NCBI RefSeq assembly: GCF_001307275.1 | Contig: NZ_CP012831.1 | Location: 2,782,501-2,846,500 of the forward strand | Direction: 5' to 3' | Length of the DNA: 64,000 nucleotides | Origin: Pseudomonas fluorescens | GTDB taxonomy: Bacteria > Pseudomonadota > Gammaproteobacteria > Pseudomonadales > Pseudomonadaceae | In this document: in pieces, positions 1-9,226 of the stretch | Layout of the letters: each line of letters starts with the position of its first letter | Numbering within the stretch: the first letter of the stretch is position 1 | Notes under the pieces: generated by a model | Databases searched by the model: none | What the model was told of the DNA's origin: nothing | Seen by the model: only the letters and a program-made list of their open reading frames with translations | Made by a program: the position numbers and the translations under genes

Positions 1-3000
1 TTAATTCCCCCCGCCAACCCAATCGGATCCGGCGTAGTAAACCGCCCGACATCCGGATCATAAAACCTGAACGTATTGAAATGCAGCCCGGTTTCCCGGT
101 CCAGGTACTGCCCCTGGAACCGCAAATTCTGCTCTTCGATGTAATACGGCTCGCGCACCTCTTCCAGCGTGTTGCCCCAAACCCGATACGTGGCCTGCCA
201 AACGTTGTGCCCGTCGGCTTCGGTGAGTTGTTCCGGCAGGCCGTTGAGGTCGTTGTGGTAGTAGCGGATCTTTTGCAGCGGGCCGCTTCCATCGACGCGG
301 GCCAGGGGTTCGTAGCCGTCGTCTTCGTAGAGGTAGAGGCTGGTTTGCTGGTGGCGGTGTTCCTGCAACAGGCGCAGGCCGTCCCAGGTGAAACGGGTTT
401 CGCCCAGCGGGTAACCGTGGTTGTCGTGTTCGGTTTTTTCGATGCGCCGGCCCAGCGGGTCGTAGGCCATGTTGACCACGCTGCCGTCGTCGTTGCGCAC
501 CTCGATCAAGCGGCTTTCGGCGTCATAGGTGAAGTGTTGCACGCCGAGTTTGGCGCTGCGTTTTTCGATCATCCGGCCGAAGGCGTCGTAGCGGTAGCGC
601 TTGTCCTGGTAGGTCAGCAGTTTGTTGTGCACCACCAGCCCGGCGCCGGGGGCCGGGCCGTCCAGCAGGTTGGCGGCGGCGTCGTAGGTGAAGGTCTCGC
701 GTTGGCCGTGCAGGCTGTCCTGGCTGGCGATGATGCGGCCTGTGGCGTCGTAGTGCAGTAGCTGGCGCTGTTGCGTGGTGGGTTGCTGGTCGAGTTTGCC
801 GATCAGGTTGTTGGCGGGGTCGTACTCGAAGTGTTGTTGCACCGCCGCCGGCAGCAGCGAGGGTTGGCTGCTGTGGCGGCGTTGACGCGTGCGCAGGCGG
901 CCGCTGCGGTCGTATTCGCTGCGGGTGCTGATCTGGCCTTGGGTGCGCAGCACTTCGCGGTGCAGGCGGTCGCGTTCGAAGTCGCTGATGACCTGGCCGT
1001 CGAGGTTGATCTGGTGCAGGTGGCCGCTGCCGTAGTACAGGCGGTTGACCCAACGGCCGTCGGGCAGTTGACTCTGGATCCGGTTGCCGAGTTCGTCATA
1101 GCGGTGTTGCAGGCTGCCGGCGGCGCTGTTTTCGGCGAGCAACTGGCCGAGGGCGTCGTAGGCGAAGCTCAGGGTCTGGGCGTTGCCCTGCAGGTCGGTG
1201 AAGGTGACGGCGGTGAGTTGGTCCAGCGGGTCGTAACTGTATTCAGTGCGGCCATCGTCGGTGACTTTGGCGATCAGTCGGCCCGCGGCGTCGCGTTCCA
1301 GGCGATGGACGATGGTCGCCGGCGGTGTTTCGGGAATAATCGCCAGGCCCGTGCCGTAAGGCGCGGGAATCGCCGTCACCGCCGCGACGTTGTCGAGGCG
1401 GTCGTAGTCGTAGCGTTTGGCGCTGCCGTCCAGGTCCTGTTGTTCGGCCAACCGATCCCCTGCATCCCAGGCAAACCGGTAGCTTTCGCCATTCTCGTTG
1501 GTCAGCGCTTGCAGCCGGCCGAAGCTGTCGTAGACAAACTGCACCTGCCGGCCCTGGGCGTCGGTGCGTTGGCGGACCTGGCCGCGGCGGTTGTGTTGGT
1601 AGAGCGTGGTGTGCCCGGCCGGGTCGGTGTAGCCGGTGAGCTGGCCGGCGGTGTCGCGTTGGTAACGTTCGGTGCGGCCGTCCGGCAACTGGCTGCCGAG
1701 CAAACGCCCCTGGGCGTCGTAGCTGAATTGGGTGCGCTCGCCGAGGGCGTCGGTGATGGTCTGCAAATAACCGCGGGCGTCGTAGCTGAAGCGTGTCGGG
1801 TAACCCGAGCAATCGACGTGTTCCACCAATTGGCCGAACGGGTTCCAGCGCAGTTTTTTGCTTTTGCCGGTGGCGTCGATGATTTCCACGACCTGGCCGT
1901 GGGCGTCGTGGCGGTAGCGGGTGACGTGGCCCAGCGGGTCGATTTCCGCGGTGCAGTTGCCGCGTTGATCGTAGCGGTATTTCCAGCTGTGGCCGGCGGG
2001 GTTGGTGTCCACCAGTGGCAAGGCCCAGTGTTCGAGCCAGAGGGTGGATTCGCTGCGGCCCAACGGGTCGGTTTCGCTGAGCAGGTTGCCGGCTTCGTCG
2101 TAGCTGAATGAGTACTGGCCGCCTTGTGGATCGGTGGCGCTGAGCAACTGGCGTTCGTCGTTCCATTCGAACAGCCAGGTCTGGCCGAGGTTGTCGGTGT
2201 AGTGGGTGATCTGGTGCTGGCTGTTCCACTGCCGGGTGCTGACGCGTTGCAGGCTGTCGCTGATGCGGGTGGTGCCGGCCTCAAGGTCATAGTCGAACTG
2301 GTAGGCGTCGCCTTCGTCGGTCCAGTGCCGGACCACGCGCCATTCCTGGTCGTCGATCAGGGCCCATTCGTAGAAGCAGTGCAGGCCGGTGGGCAACTGG
2401 TGCTCGACCATCCGTTGCCCGGCGTCGTAGCGGAAGCGCCGTTGTACCTGGCCGCTGGCGTCGCGCACTTCGGCGAGGGTGTTGGCCGCGTCGTAGGCGT
2501 AGCTGACCAGCACCTCCCGCGTTTGGTCGGGGTAGAGGCGCTCGATGTGGGTGACGCGTTCGCCTGCGCGGATCAGCTCGACGTGCACCAAGTCGAAGGT
2601 GTCGCGCAGCCGCACCAGGCGTCCGGCGTCGTCGTAGTCGAGGTGGATGCGGTTGTCGTTGCGGTCGCCCAGTTGGTTCAGGCGCAGGTGTGAGGGGTTG
2701 GCGGGTGAAGGTTCGAACAAACGGTACAGGCCGTCTTCGCTTTCGATCAGCAATTGCCCGTTCACGTGGCGGCGCACGGCCAGGCCTTCGCCGGCGCTGA
2801 ACACCGCGCCGCCCAGCGGGATGGAGCCCATGTCGATGGGCCGGCCCTGTTCGTCGGTGTAGACCAGGGTTTCGCCGCCCTCGGGGTGGGGCTGGATTTC
2901 CACCTGCACTTCGTAGGCGACGCTCCAGCCGGCGCCGAACAAACTGTCGCGGCGTTCGTCGCGGCTGTTGTAGATGCGCTGCCAGTCAATCGGCAGGATG

Positions 3001-3959
3001 CCGGGCAAGACGAAATCCAGGTCCTCGTCAGCGCCCAGCACCTTGGCCCCGGTGGCGGCATGCACCGGGTTCGACGAACCCATGGCCGCGTTGGCGGCCG
3101 CGTTCGCTGCGCTGCTGGCGGCCATGGACACCGCGCCGCCCACCAGCATGCACGGCAGTTTGCTGAAGAACTTGCCCTTGCCGCCCTTGAGCATCAGCAG
3201 TGCGGTGACCGCCAGGCCCACGCCCGGGGTCTTGCCGCTGCGAATCTCGCGCACCACCACCGAGCCGCCGCCAATGGTCACGTCAGGGGAAATCAGCCCG
3301 GCCGACACCACCGTCGCATCGCAGGTGCTGCGGTCGCCGCTGCGCACGGCGGGCTGGCCGTTGATGGTGACCTTCTCCGAACCTTCGGCCATGAACTGCG
3401 GAGGCATGGGTGGGTGCTTGGTGCAGATCACCAGGTCTTCCGGGCGGGTCTCCGTACCGGGGGCGGGCGAGGCGACAGTGGGGCGCCACATTTGCGAGAA
3501 GAAACTCCCGGCCATGTCCAGGTAACTGGGTTCTTCTTCCGGCTCGGGCATTTCCAGTTCGGTGCCGGCCGGCGCCACATGGGAAACCACCGCGCCGGCG
3601 GCCCGGGCCGAGGGGATGTTGTTGGTGAAGGTGTCCTTGGAGCCGGTGAGGATGTTGGCCTGCACCGTGGGCGGAAAGAGGGCGTTGCCGATGCCCTCGC
3701 ATAAATTGCTCAGGCCTTTGTCGGCCCCGGTCTTGCTCATGGCCAGGCCGACGATGGTGCCCACCACCAGGCCCAGGACGAAGCAGCCCAGGCCGCCGGT
3801 GACCACGGTGATGCCCGTGGCCGCGACCACGGCGGCGGTCGCCAGGGCGGTGATCGCAATGTTGGCCGCCACCTCCAATACACCGCCCAGGATGTCGGCC
3901 ATCATCGAGGTGTGGTTGAGTGCATCGCCCAGGCGGGCGGCCCAGAGCGCGTCAGACAT
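1..3959 (-). CDS. Rhs-family T6SS effector (prePAAR/PAAR, partial at window edge)
   Basis: The reading frame is open from the ATG at 3959 to position 1, about 1,319 codons. It stops just before the expected Rhs-core end, within the RFTTPDPIGLAGG segment, so the C-terminal toxin and its immunity gene lie outside the window. The N-terminus carries the prePAAR motif AARLGDALNHT, hydrophobic transmembrane segments (about residues 27-75), a PAAR-like region and then many YD repeats that form the Rhs cocoon. It is nearly identical over its length to the downstream-numbered Rhs gene at 4322-8761, which points to tandem duplication. No Eag chaperone gene lies directly before it, so it probably shares the one at 8774-9208. 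It is expected to sit on the VgrG tip and be delivered by the T6SS of this locus. The toxin identity cannot be seen. Confidence 0.93.
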   Translation of the reverse strand, partial: MSDALWAARLGDALNHTSMMADILGGVLEVAANIAITALATAAVVAATGITVVTGGLGCFVLGLVVGTIVGLAMSKTGADKGLSNLCEGIGNALFPPTVQANILTGSKDTFTNNIPSARAAGAVVSHVAPAGTELEMPEPEEEPSYLDMAGSFFSQMWRPTVASPAPGTETRPEDLVICTKHPPMPPQFMAEGSEKVTINGQPAVRSGDRSTCDATVVSAGLISPDVTIGGGSVVVREIRSGKTPGVGLAVTALLMLKGGKGKFFSKLPCMLVGGAVSMAASSAANAAANAAMGSSNPVHAATGAKVLGADEDLDFVLPGILPIDWQRIYNSRDERRDSLFGAGWSVAYEVQVEIQPHPEGGETLVYTDEQGRPIDMGSIPLGGAVFSAGEGLAVRRHVNGQLLIESEDGLYRLFEPSPANPSHLRLNQLGDRNDNRIHLDYDDAGRLVRLRDTFDLVHVELIRAGERVTHIERLYPDQTREVLVSYAYDAANTLAEVRDASGQVQRRFRYDAGQRMVEHQLPTGLHCFYEWALIDDQEWRVVRHWTDEGDAYQFDYDLEAGTTRISDSLQRVSTRQWNSQHQITHYTDNLGQTWLFEWNDERQLLSATDPQGGQYSFSYDEAGNLLSETDPLGRSESTLWLEHWALPLVDTNPAGHSWKYRYDQRGNCTAEIDPLGHVTRYRHDAHGQVVEIIDATGKSKKLRWNPFGQLVEHVDCSGYPTRFSYDARGYLQTITDALGERTQFSYDAQGRLLGSQLPDGRTERYQRDTAGQLTGYTDPAGHTTLYQHNRRGQVRQRTDAQGRQVQFVYDSFGRLQALTNENGESYRFAWDAGDRLAEQQDLDGSAKRYDYDRLDNVAAVTAIPAPYGTGLAIIPETPPATIVHRLERDAAGRLIAKVTDDGRTEYSYDPLDQLTAVTFTDLQGNAQTLSFAYDALGQLLAENSAAGSLQHRYDELGNRIQSQLPDGRWVNRLYYGSGHLHQINLDGQVISDFERDRLHREVLRTQGQISTRSEYDRSGRLRTRQRRHSSQPSLLPAAVQQHFEYDPANNLIGKLDQQPTTQQRQLLHYDATGRIIASQDSLHGQRETFTYDAAANLLDGPAPGAGLVVHNKLLTYQDKRYRYDAFGRMIEKRSAKLGVQHFTYDAESRLIEVRNDDGSVVNMAYDPLGRRIEKTEHDNHGYPLGETRFTWDGLRLLQEHRHQQTSLYLYEDDGYEPLARVDGSGPLQKIRYYHNDLNGLPEQLTEADGHNVWQATYRVWGNTLEEVREPYYIEEQNLRFQGQYLDRETGLHFNTFRFYDPDVGRFTTPDPIGLAGGI

Positions 3960-4041
3960 GCACGTTGCTCAGGCGGGTAGGGTGGTTGGGGAGCGTGTGT
4001 TCAAGCAGTTGGATGCCTTCCATTGCATCTGTCCTTGTGGG

Positions 4042-4320
4042 TTAGGGCATGCTCATCAGGGCCATTCTCAGGCGCTTGATCAGTTTCGGGGTCTTGAGGC
4101 AATCGGCCGGGCGTTTGTTACCCAGGGCGGGCACGGTCTGTTCCAGCCACCATAAGCCTTCCTTGAGCCCCCTTTTGCCATAGAGCACCACGGCCATGTC
4201 GAGGTTGTCATCCATGGCCTTGGCCAGCACGCGGGCGTTGTCGTCGAGGTAGTCCTCTTCGTACAACCGCACGAAATGCTGCCAATCGGCATCGCCGACG
4301 TATTCGTCTTCCAGTCCCAT
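4042..4320 (-). CDS. Probable immunity protein for the RES-type Rhs toxin (MbcA/ParS/Xre-like domain)
   Basis: This 92-aa protein begins 1 nt after the stop of the Rhs gene at 4322, the usual place for an Rhs immunity gene. The ATG at 4320 is preceded by AGG with 8-nt spacing; an in-frame TTG at 4335 would overlap the Rhs gene and is less likely. The C-terminal part (residues 58-88, with WLEQTVPALGNKRPADCLKTP) resembles the toxin-binding domain of Xre/MbcA/ParS antitoxins, the partners of RES toxins in chromosomal toxin-antitoxin pairs. There is no room for the helix-turn-helix domain found in those antitoxins. The inferred role is to bind and block the RES domain in the cytoplasm. The family call is by eye; the immunity role rests on position plus the matching toxin type. 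Confidence 0.72.
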   Translation of the reverse strand: MGLEDEYVGDADWQHFVRLYEEDYLDDNARVLAKAMDDNLDMAVVLYGKRGLKEGLWWLEQTVPALGNKRPADCLKTPKLIKRLRMALMSMP

Positions 4321-4321
4321 T

Positions 4322-7300
4322 TTAAAAACCTGCAAACGAAATCAAGTTGCTGCCGGTCGGGTTTCGCGCCGACGGCGCCAGGATCCCATCATAACCATTA
4401 GCCTTGGCCCAGGCGCCGATTTGATGGGTCTGGGTGTATTTGTCGCCGGTAATGCTCTTGAGGGAGACCCCCAATTGTTTGCGCACATCGGCCCGGGTCA
4501 GGTCCAGGACGTTGTTGAGCTGCACTTTCTTGCTGACCAGCACCCGTGTGGACAGGTCCACGCCCCAGTGATTGACTTCGCCCATGGCTGTCTTGCGTGA
4601 GTTGGCGCCATAGACACCGCCCAGGCCGGGGGCGGTGTAACGGTGCCTGGAGGCGACGTTCCACTTGTGCGCCGTCCAAGTCGTGCTGATCCGCCCCGGC
4701 TCTTCAAAGCGATACACCGTTCGGTTGACCTTGCGACCCTTGGGCGGCGTCGAGCATTTCATCAGCCCGAAGGGGTCGATCCAACTCACCGGGTTCGGCG
4801 CATACTGGTAGAGGTTCAGCCCACCGGCTAGGCCGATCGGGTCCGGTGTGGTGAAGCGGCCGATGTCCGGGTCGTAGAAACGCAGGGTGTTGTAGTGCAA
4901 CCCGGTTTCGCGGTCCAGGTATTGGCCCTGGAAGCGCAGGTTCTGCTCTTCGATGTAGTACGGTTCGCGCAGCTCTTCGGCGGTGTTGCCCCACACTTGG
5001 TAACGGGCTCGCCAGAGTGTGTGGCCGTCGGCTTCCGAGAGCTGTTCGGGCAGGCCGTTGAAGTCGTTGTGGTAGTAGCGGACCTTCTGCTGATCGCCCA
5101 GGCCGTCGACCCTCGCCAGGGGGTCGTGGCTGTCGTCGGCGTAGATGTAGAGGCTGGTCTGGCTGTCGCGGTGTTCCTGCAAAAGTTGCAGCGCATCCCA
5201 GGTGAAACGGGTGCGGCTGAGCAGCGTGGCGTTGCGGTCGTATTCGGCTTTTTCGATGCGTCGACCCAACGGGTCATAGGTCATTTTTACGACCGAGCCG
5301 TTATCGTTGCGCACTTCCACCAGGCGTTGTTCATCATCGTAGCGAAAACGCTGGACGCCACGTCGGGCGCTGCGTTTTTCCACCATGCGACCGAAACCGT
5401 CATAGCGGTAGCGCTTGTCCTGGTAGGTCAACAAGCGGTTATGCGCGACCTGGCCTGTGCCCAGGCCGTCCAGCAGGTTGGCGGCCGGGTCATAGGCGAA
5501 GCTTTCACGCTGGCCTTGAAGGTTGTCCTGGCTGGCAAGAATGCGGCCGGTGGCGTCATAGTGCAGTAACTGGCGATGGGACGCTTCGGGCTGGCTGTCG
5601 AAGCGCTCCACCCGTTGATCGCTGGCGTCATAGCCAAACAGCGATTGCGCCACAGGCTGCAGCAGCGTGGATTGACCCTGTTGCCGCCGCTGGCGGGCCC
5701 GCAGGCGGCCACTGCGGTCGTATTCGCTGCGCGTACTCTGGCGCCCTTGGGTGCGCAGCACTTCGCGGTGCAGGCGGTCGCGCTCGAAATCGCTGATGAC
5801 CTGGCCGTCGAGGTTGATCTGGTGCAGGTGACCGCTGCCGTAGTGCAGGCGGTTCAGCCAACGACCGTCGGGAAGCAGCGTCTGGTTCAGGTTGCCCAGT
5901 TCGTCATAGCGATGCTCGAGGTTCCCCGCCCAGCCTTGCTCGGTAATCAATTGCCCCAGGGCGTCGTAATGCAAGCCCAGGCTTTGTACTTCACCGGTCT
6001 GGCTGGTGAAGGTGATCGCGTTGACCTGGTCGAGCGCGTCATAGCGGTACTCGGTGCGCCCGTCTGCGGTGACTTTCGCCACCAGTCGCCCCATCGCATC
6101 GCGCTCCAGCTCATGAATGATGGGGGCTTGGGGGGCGAGGTCCAGGTCGGTGCTGCCAGGCACCGCGAGCGCTTCCACGCGGGTGACGTTGTCCAGCGGG
6201 TCGTAGGCGTAGCGCTTGAGGCTGCCGTCCAGGCTGTGTTGGGCGGTCAAGCGGTCGGCGGCGTCCCAGGCAAACCGGTAGCGCTCACCGTTTTCGTTGG
6301 TCAGGGCCAGCAGGCGCCCGTAGTTGTCGTAGCTCAGCTCCACCCGGCGACCGTGGGCGTCGGTGCGCACCCGCAGTTGACCGCTTAGGGTGTGTTGGAA
6401 AGTTGTCGTATGCCCGGCCGGATCGCTATAGCTGATCAACTGTCCGCTTGCGTCACGCTGATAGTGCTCGGTGCGCCCGTCCGGCAGTTGCTTGCTCAGC
6501 AGTCGACCCTGGTCGTCGTAGCTGAAAAGCGTCCGCTCTCCCAGTGCGTCGGTGCTGCTGAGCAACAGCCCTCGCTCGCAATAGCTCAACCGTGTGGTGT
6601 AACCGGAACAGTCGGTGTGTTCGCTGAGTTGCCCAAGCGCCGTCCAGCGCATGCGCTTGCTTTTGCCGGTGGCGTCGATGACCTCCACCACTTGGCCGTG
6701 GGCGTCGTGGCGATAGCGGGTGACGTGGCCCAGCGGGTCGGTTTCGCGAATACGGTTGCCCCGCGCGTCATAGCGGTACTGCCAGGTATTTCCCGCGGCA
6801 TCGGTTTCAGCCAGGGGCAGGGCCCAGTGTTCGAGCCACAGGGTTGACTCGCTGCGCCCCAGCGGGTCGCGGGTTTCGCAGAGGTTGCCCGCTTCGTCAT
6901 AGCTGAACTGATGTTGTCCGCCGTTGGGATCGGTCGCCCCCAGCAACTGGCTTTCGTCGTTCCACTGGAAGGTCCAGGTGCGACCCAGCGCGTCGGTGTT
7001 TTCGGTAATCTGATATCGGGTATCCCAGCGACGGGTGCTGATGCGCTGCAAACCGTCGGTGATGCGCGTGGTCCCGGCGGCCAGGTCGTAGTCGAAGGTG
7101 TAGGCGTCGCCCGCGTCGGTCCAGTGGCGAACCACGCGCCATTCCAGGTTTTCAACCAACGCCCATTCATAGAAACAGCGAAGCCCGGTAGGCAGTTGGT
7201 GTTCCACCATTCGCCGCCCGGCGTCGTAGGCGTAGCGACGTTTTACCTGGTCGTTGGACTGACGGACCTGCGCCAGATCGCCCTGGCCGTCGTAGCCATA

Positions 7301-8761
7301 GTGCATCAGCACTTCCCGGCGTTGATCGGCATAGAGGCGGTCGATCCGGCTGACCCGTTGTGGCCAGCGCTCGTCATACGCCAGTGCGATGCGGGTCAGG
7401 TCGAAGGTGTCACGCAGTTGCGCCAGGCGTCCGTTATCGTCGTATTCCAGGTGGATACGGTTGTCGTTGCGGTCACCCAGTTGGTTCAGGCGCAGCAACG
7501 CTGCATTGGCTGGCGTGGGTTCGAACAAGCGGTACAGCCCGTCCGCGCTCTCTATCAGCAACTCGCCGTTGGCATGCCGGCGCACGCTGAGGCCTTCACC
7601 GGCACTGAACACGGCACCGCCCAGGGGGATCGAGCCCATGTCGATGCGGCGGCCCTGTTCGTCGCTATAGACCAGGGTTTCGCCGCCGTCTGGATGGGGC
7701 AGGATTTCGACGCGCACCTCGTAGGGCACGCTCCAACCGGCACCAAACAATCCGTCGCGGCGTTCGTCGCGGCTGTTGTAGAAGCGTTGCCAGTCGATCG
7801 GCAAGATGCCGGGCAGGACGAAGTCCATCTCCTCGACATCGCCCAACACTTTGGCCCCGGTGGCGGCGTGTACGGGGTTCGACGAGCCCATCGCGGCGTT
7901 GGCCGCGGCGCCCATCGCGCTACTGACCGCCATCGACGCCGCACCGCCGATCAACATGCAGGGCAGGTTACTGAGGAATTTACCCTTGCCGCCCTTGAGC
8001 ATCAGCAGCGCCGTGACCGCCAGCCCGACGCCCGGGGTCTTGCCGCTGCGGATCTCGCGCACCACCACCGAACCGCCACCGATGGTCACGTCAGGTGAAA
8101 TCAGCCCGGCTGATACCACGGTCGCATCGCAGGTGCTGCGGTCGCCGCTGCGCACGGCGGGCTGACCGTTGATGGTGACTTTGTCCGAGCCTTCGGCCAG
8201 GAACTGCGGCGGCATCGGCGGGTGTTTCATGCAGGTGATCATGTCCAGCGGCTTGGGCACGGCACCGGGGGCGGGTACGGCGACGGTGGGACGCCACATC
8301 TGCGAGAAGAAATTCTCGGCCATGTCCAGGTAGCTGGGTTCGGCTTCGGGTGCTTCAAGTTCGGTGCCGGCCGGCGCGACATGGGACTCGATCGCCCCGG
8401 CGGCGCGGGCGGCAGGGATGTTGTTGGTCAAGGTGTTGGTGGAGCCGGTGAGGATGTTGGCCTGCACCGTGGGCGGGAAGAGGGCGTTGCCGATGCCCTC
8501 GCATAAGTCGCTTAGCCCCTTGTCGGCCCCGGTCTTGCTCATGGCGAGGCCGACCACGGCGCCCACCACCGCGCCGAGCAGGAAGCAACCCAAGCCGCCA
8601 GTGGCAACGGTAATGCCCGTGGCCGCGACCACGGCAGCCGTCGCCACCGCGGTGATCGCAATGTTCGCGGCCACTTCCAGGACGCCGCCGAGGATATCGG
8701 CCATCATCGAGGTGTGGTTCAGCGCGTCGCCTAGCCGAGCGGCCCAGAGTGCGTCAGACAT
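4322..8761 (-). CDS. Rhs T6SS effector with C-terminal RES-domain toxin
   Basis: 1,479 aa. Layout: prePAAR motif AARLGDALNHT (residues 7-17), hydrophobic transmembrane region (about 27-75), PAAR-like region (about 185-240, with HPPMPPQFLAEG), YD-repeat Rhs cocoon (about 300-1310), and the core end RFTTPDPIGL...DPFGL at about residue 1333, where Rhs proteins self-cleave at an Asp-Pro site. The 146-residue variable tail (1334-1479) fits the RES family: an early R-x-x-YR, YGANSRKTAMGEV with Glu1395, and the late APSARNPTGSN with Ser1464. RES toxins degrade NAD+, so the expected effect is NAD depletion in target cells. An immunity gene follows directly and an Eag chaperone gene (8774-9208) precedes it. 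The RES call is from motif pattern, not a search. Confidence 0.88.
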   Translation of the reverse strand: MSDALWAARLGDALNHTSMMADILGGVLEVAANIAITAVATAAVVAATGITVATGGLGCFLLGAVVGAVVGLAMSKTGADKGLSDLCEGIGNALFPPTVQANILTGSTNTLTNNIPAARAAGAIESHVAPAGTELEAPEAEPSYLDMAENFFSQMWRPTVAVPAPGAVPKPLDMITCMKHPPMPPQFLAEGSDKVTINGQPAVRSGDRSTCDATVVSAGLISPDVTIGGGSVVVREIRSGKTPGVGLAVTALLMLKGGKGKFLSNLPCMLIGGAASMAVSSAMGAAANAAMGSSNPVHAATGAKVLGDVEEMDFVLPGILPIDWQRFYNSRDERRDGLFGAGWSVPYEVRVEILPHPDGGETLVYSDEQGRRIDMGSIPLGGAVFSAGEGLSVRRHANGELLIESADGLYRLFEPTPANAALLRLNQLGDRNDNRIHLEYDDNGRLAQLRDTFDLTRIALAYDERWPQRVSRIDRLYADQRREVLMHYGYDGQGDLAQVRQSNDQVKRRYAYDAGRRMVEHQLPTGLRCFYEWALVENLEWRVVRHWTDAGDAYTFDYDLAAGTTRITDGLQRISTRRWDTRYQITENTDALGRTWTFQWNDESQLLGATDPNGGQHQFSYDEAGNLCETRDPLGRSESTLWLEHWALPLAETDAAGNTWQYRYDARGNRIRETDPLGHVTRYRHDAHGQVVEVIDATGKSKRMRWTALGQLSEHTDCSGYTTRLSYCERGLLLSSTDALGERTLFSYDDQGRLLSKQLPDGRTEHYQRDASGQLISYSDPAGHTTTFQHTLSGQLRVRTDAHGRRVELSYDNYGRLLALTNENGERYRFAWDAADRLTAQHSLDGSLKRYAYDPLDNVTRVEALAVPGSTDLDLAPQAPIIHELERDAMGRLVAKVTADGRTEYRYDALDQVNAITFTSQTGEVQSLGLHYDALGQLITEQGWAGNLEHRYDELGNLNQTLLPDGRWLNRLHYGSGHLHQINLDGQVISDFERDRLHREVLRTQGRQSTRSEYDRSGRLRARQRRQQGQSTLLQPVAQSLFGYDASDQRVERFDSQPEASHRQLLHYDATGRILASQDNLQGQRESFAYDPAANLLDGLGTGQVAHNRLLTYQDKRYRYDGFGRMVEKRSARRGVQRFRYDDEQRLVEVRNDNGSVVKMTYDPLGRRIEKAEYDRNATLLSRTRFTWDALQLLQEHRDSQTSLYIYADDSHDPLARVDGLGDQQKVRYYHNDFNGLPEQLSEADGHTLWRARYQVWGNTAEELREPYYIEEQNLRFQGQYLDRETGLHYNTLRFYDPDIGRFTTPDPIGLAGGLNLYQYAPNPVSWIDPFGLMKCSTPPKGRKVNRTVYRFEEPGRISTTWTAHKWNVASRHRYTAPGLGGVYGANSRKTAMGEVNHWGVDLSTRVLVSKKVQLNNVLDLTRADVRKQLGVSLKSITGDKYTQTHQIGAWAKANGYDGILAPSARNPTGSNLISFAGF

Positions 8762-8773
8762 GCAAGGTGCTCA

Positions 8774-9208
8774 TCAAGCCAGAGCGTCGAACAGCAGCGA
8801 ACCCTTGATCGTTGCCCAATGCGCCGCTTCGGCATCGCCCAGTTTCTCGGCTTTCACGTAGCTGAGGGCAAGCATTTTGCGCGTGCCGGGCAGCACCAGG
8901 GCCAGTTGGAACTGGAAGACCTTTTCATTGCCTTTGTTGAACTGGCTGCGCAGTTCGATGGCTTCGACTTCCTGGTTGGCGCCTACGCGCACGGTGGCGC
9001 CCGGTTGGCAGCGCAGGTCCTGGACCTGTTTTTCCAGGCGCTTGAGCTGGTCGTCGAGGTTGCTTTGCAGGGTCTCGCCCTCGGCCAGCAAGCTGCGGCT
9101 GACGATCAAGGACGTGCCCAGTTCGGGGAACTTGAGGATGTTGATTGTCGCGTCCAGCAATTCGCTGGGCGGCAGCTGGAACTGGAATTCATTGAGGCGG
9201 TAAGTCAT
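8774..9208 (-). CDS. Eag-type T6SS chaperone (DUF1795/DcrB family, EagR-like)
   Basis: 144 aa, beginning MTYRLNEFQFQLP. The length, alternating beta-strand pattern and position between vgrG and a prePAAR-Rhs gene match the DUF1795/DcrB family, whose T6SS members (EagR/EagT) bind the prePAAR and transmembrane helices of Rhs effectors and keep them soluble until they load on VgrG. It ends 12 nt before the Rhs start at 8761. Only one such gene is visible for two Rhs genes with matching N-termini, so it may serve both. It acts in the cytoplasm of the producing cell. Confidence 0.85.
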   Translation of the reverse strand: MTYRLNEFQFQLPPSELLDATINILKFPELGTSLIVSRSLLAEGETLQSNLDDQLKRLEKQVQDLRCQPGATVRVGANQEVEAIELRSQFNKGNEKVFQFQLALVLPGTRKMLALSYVKAEKLGDAEAAHWATIKGSLLFDALA

Positions 9209-9226
9209 GGCGCGAAAATCTCGAGG

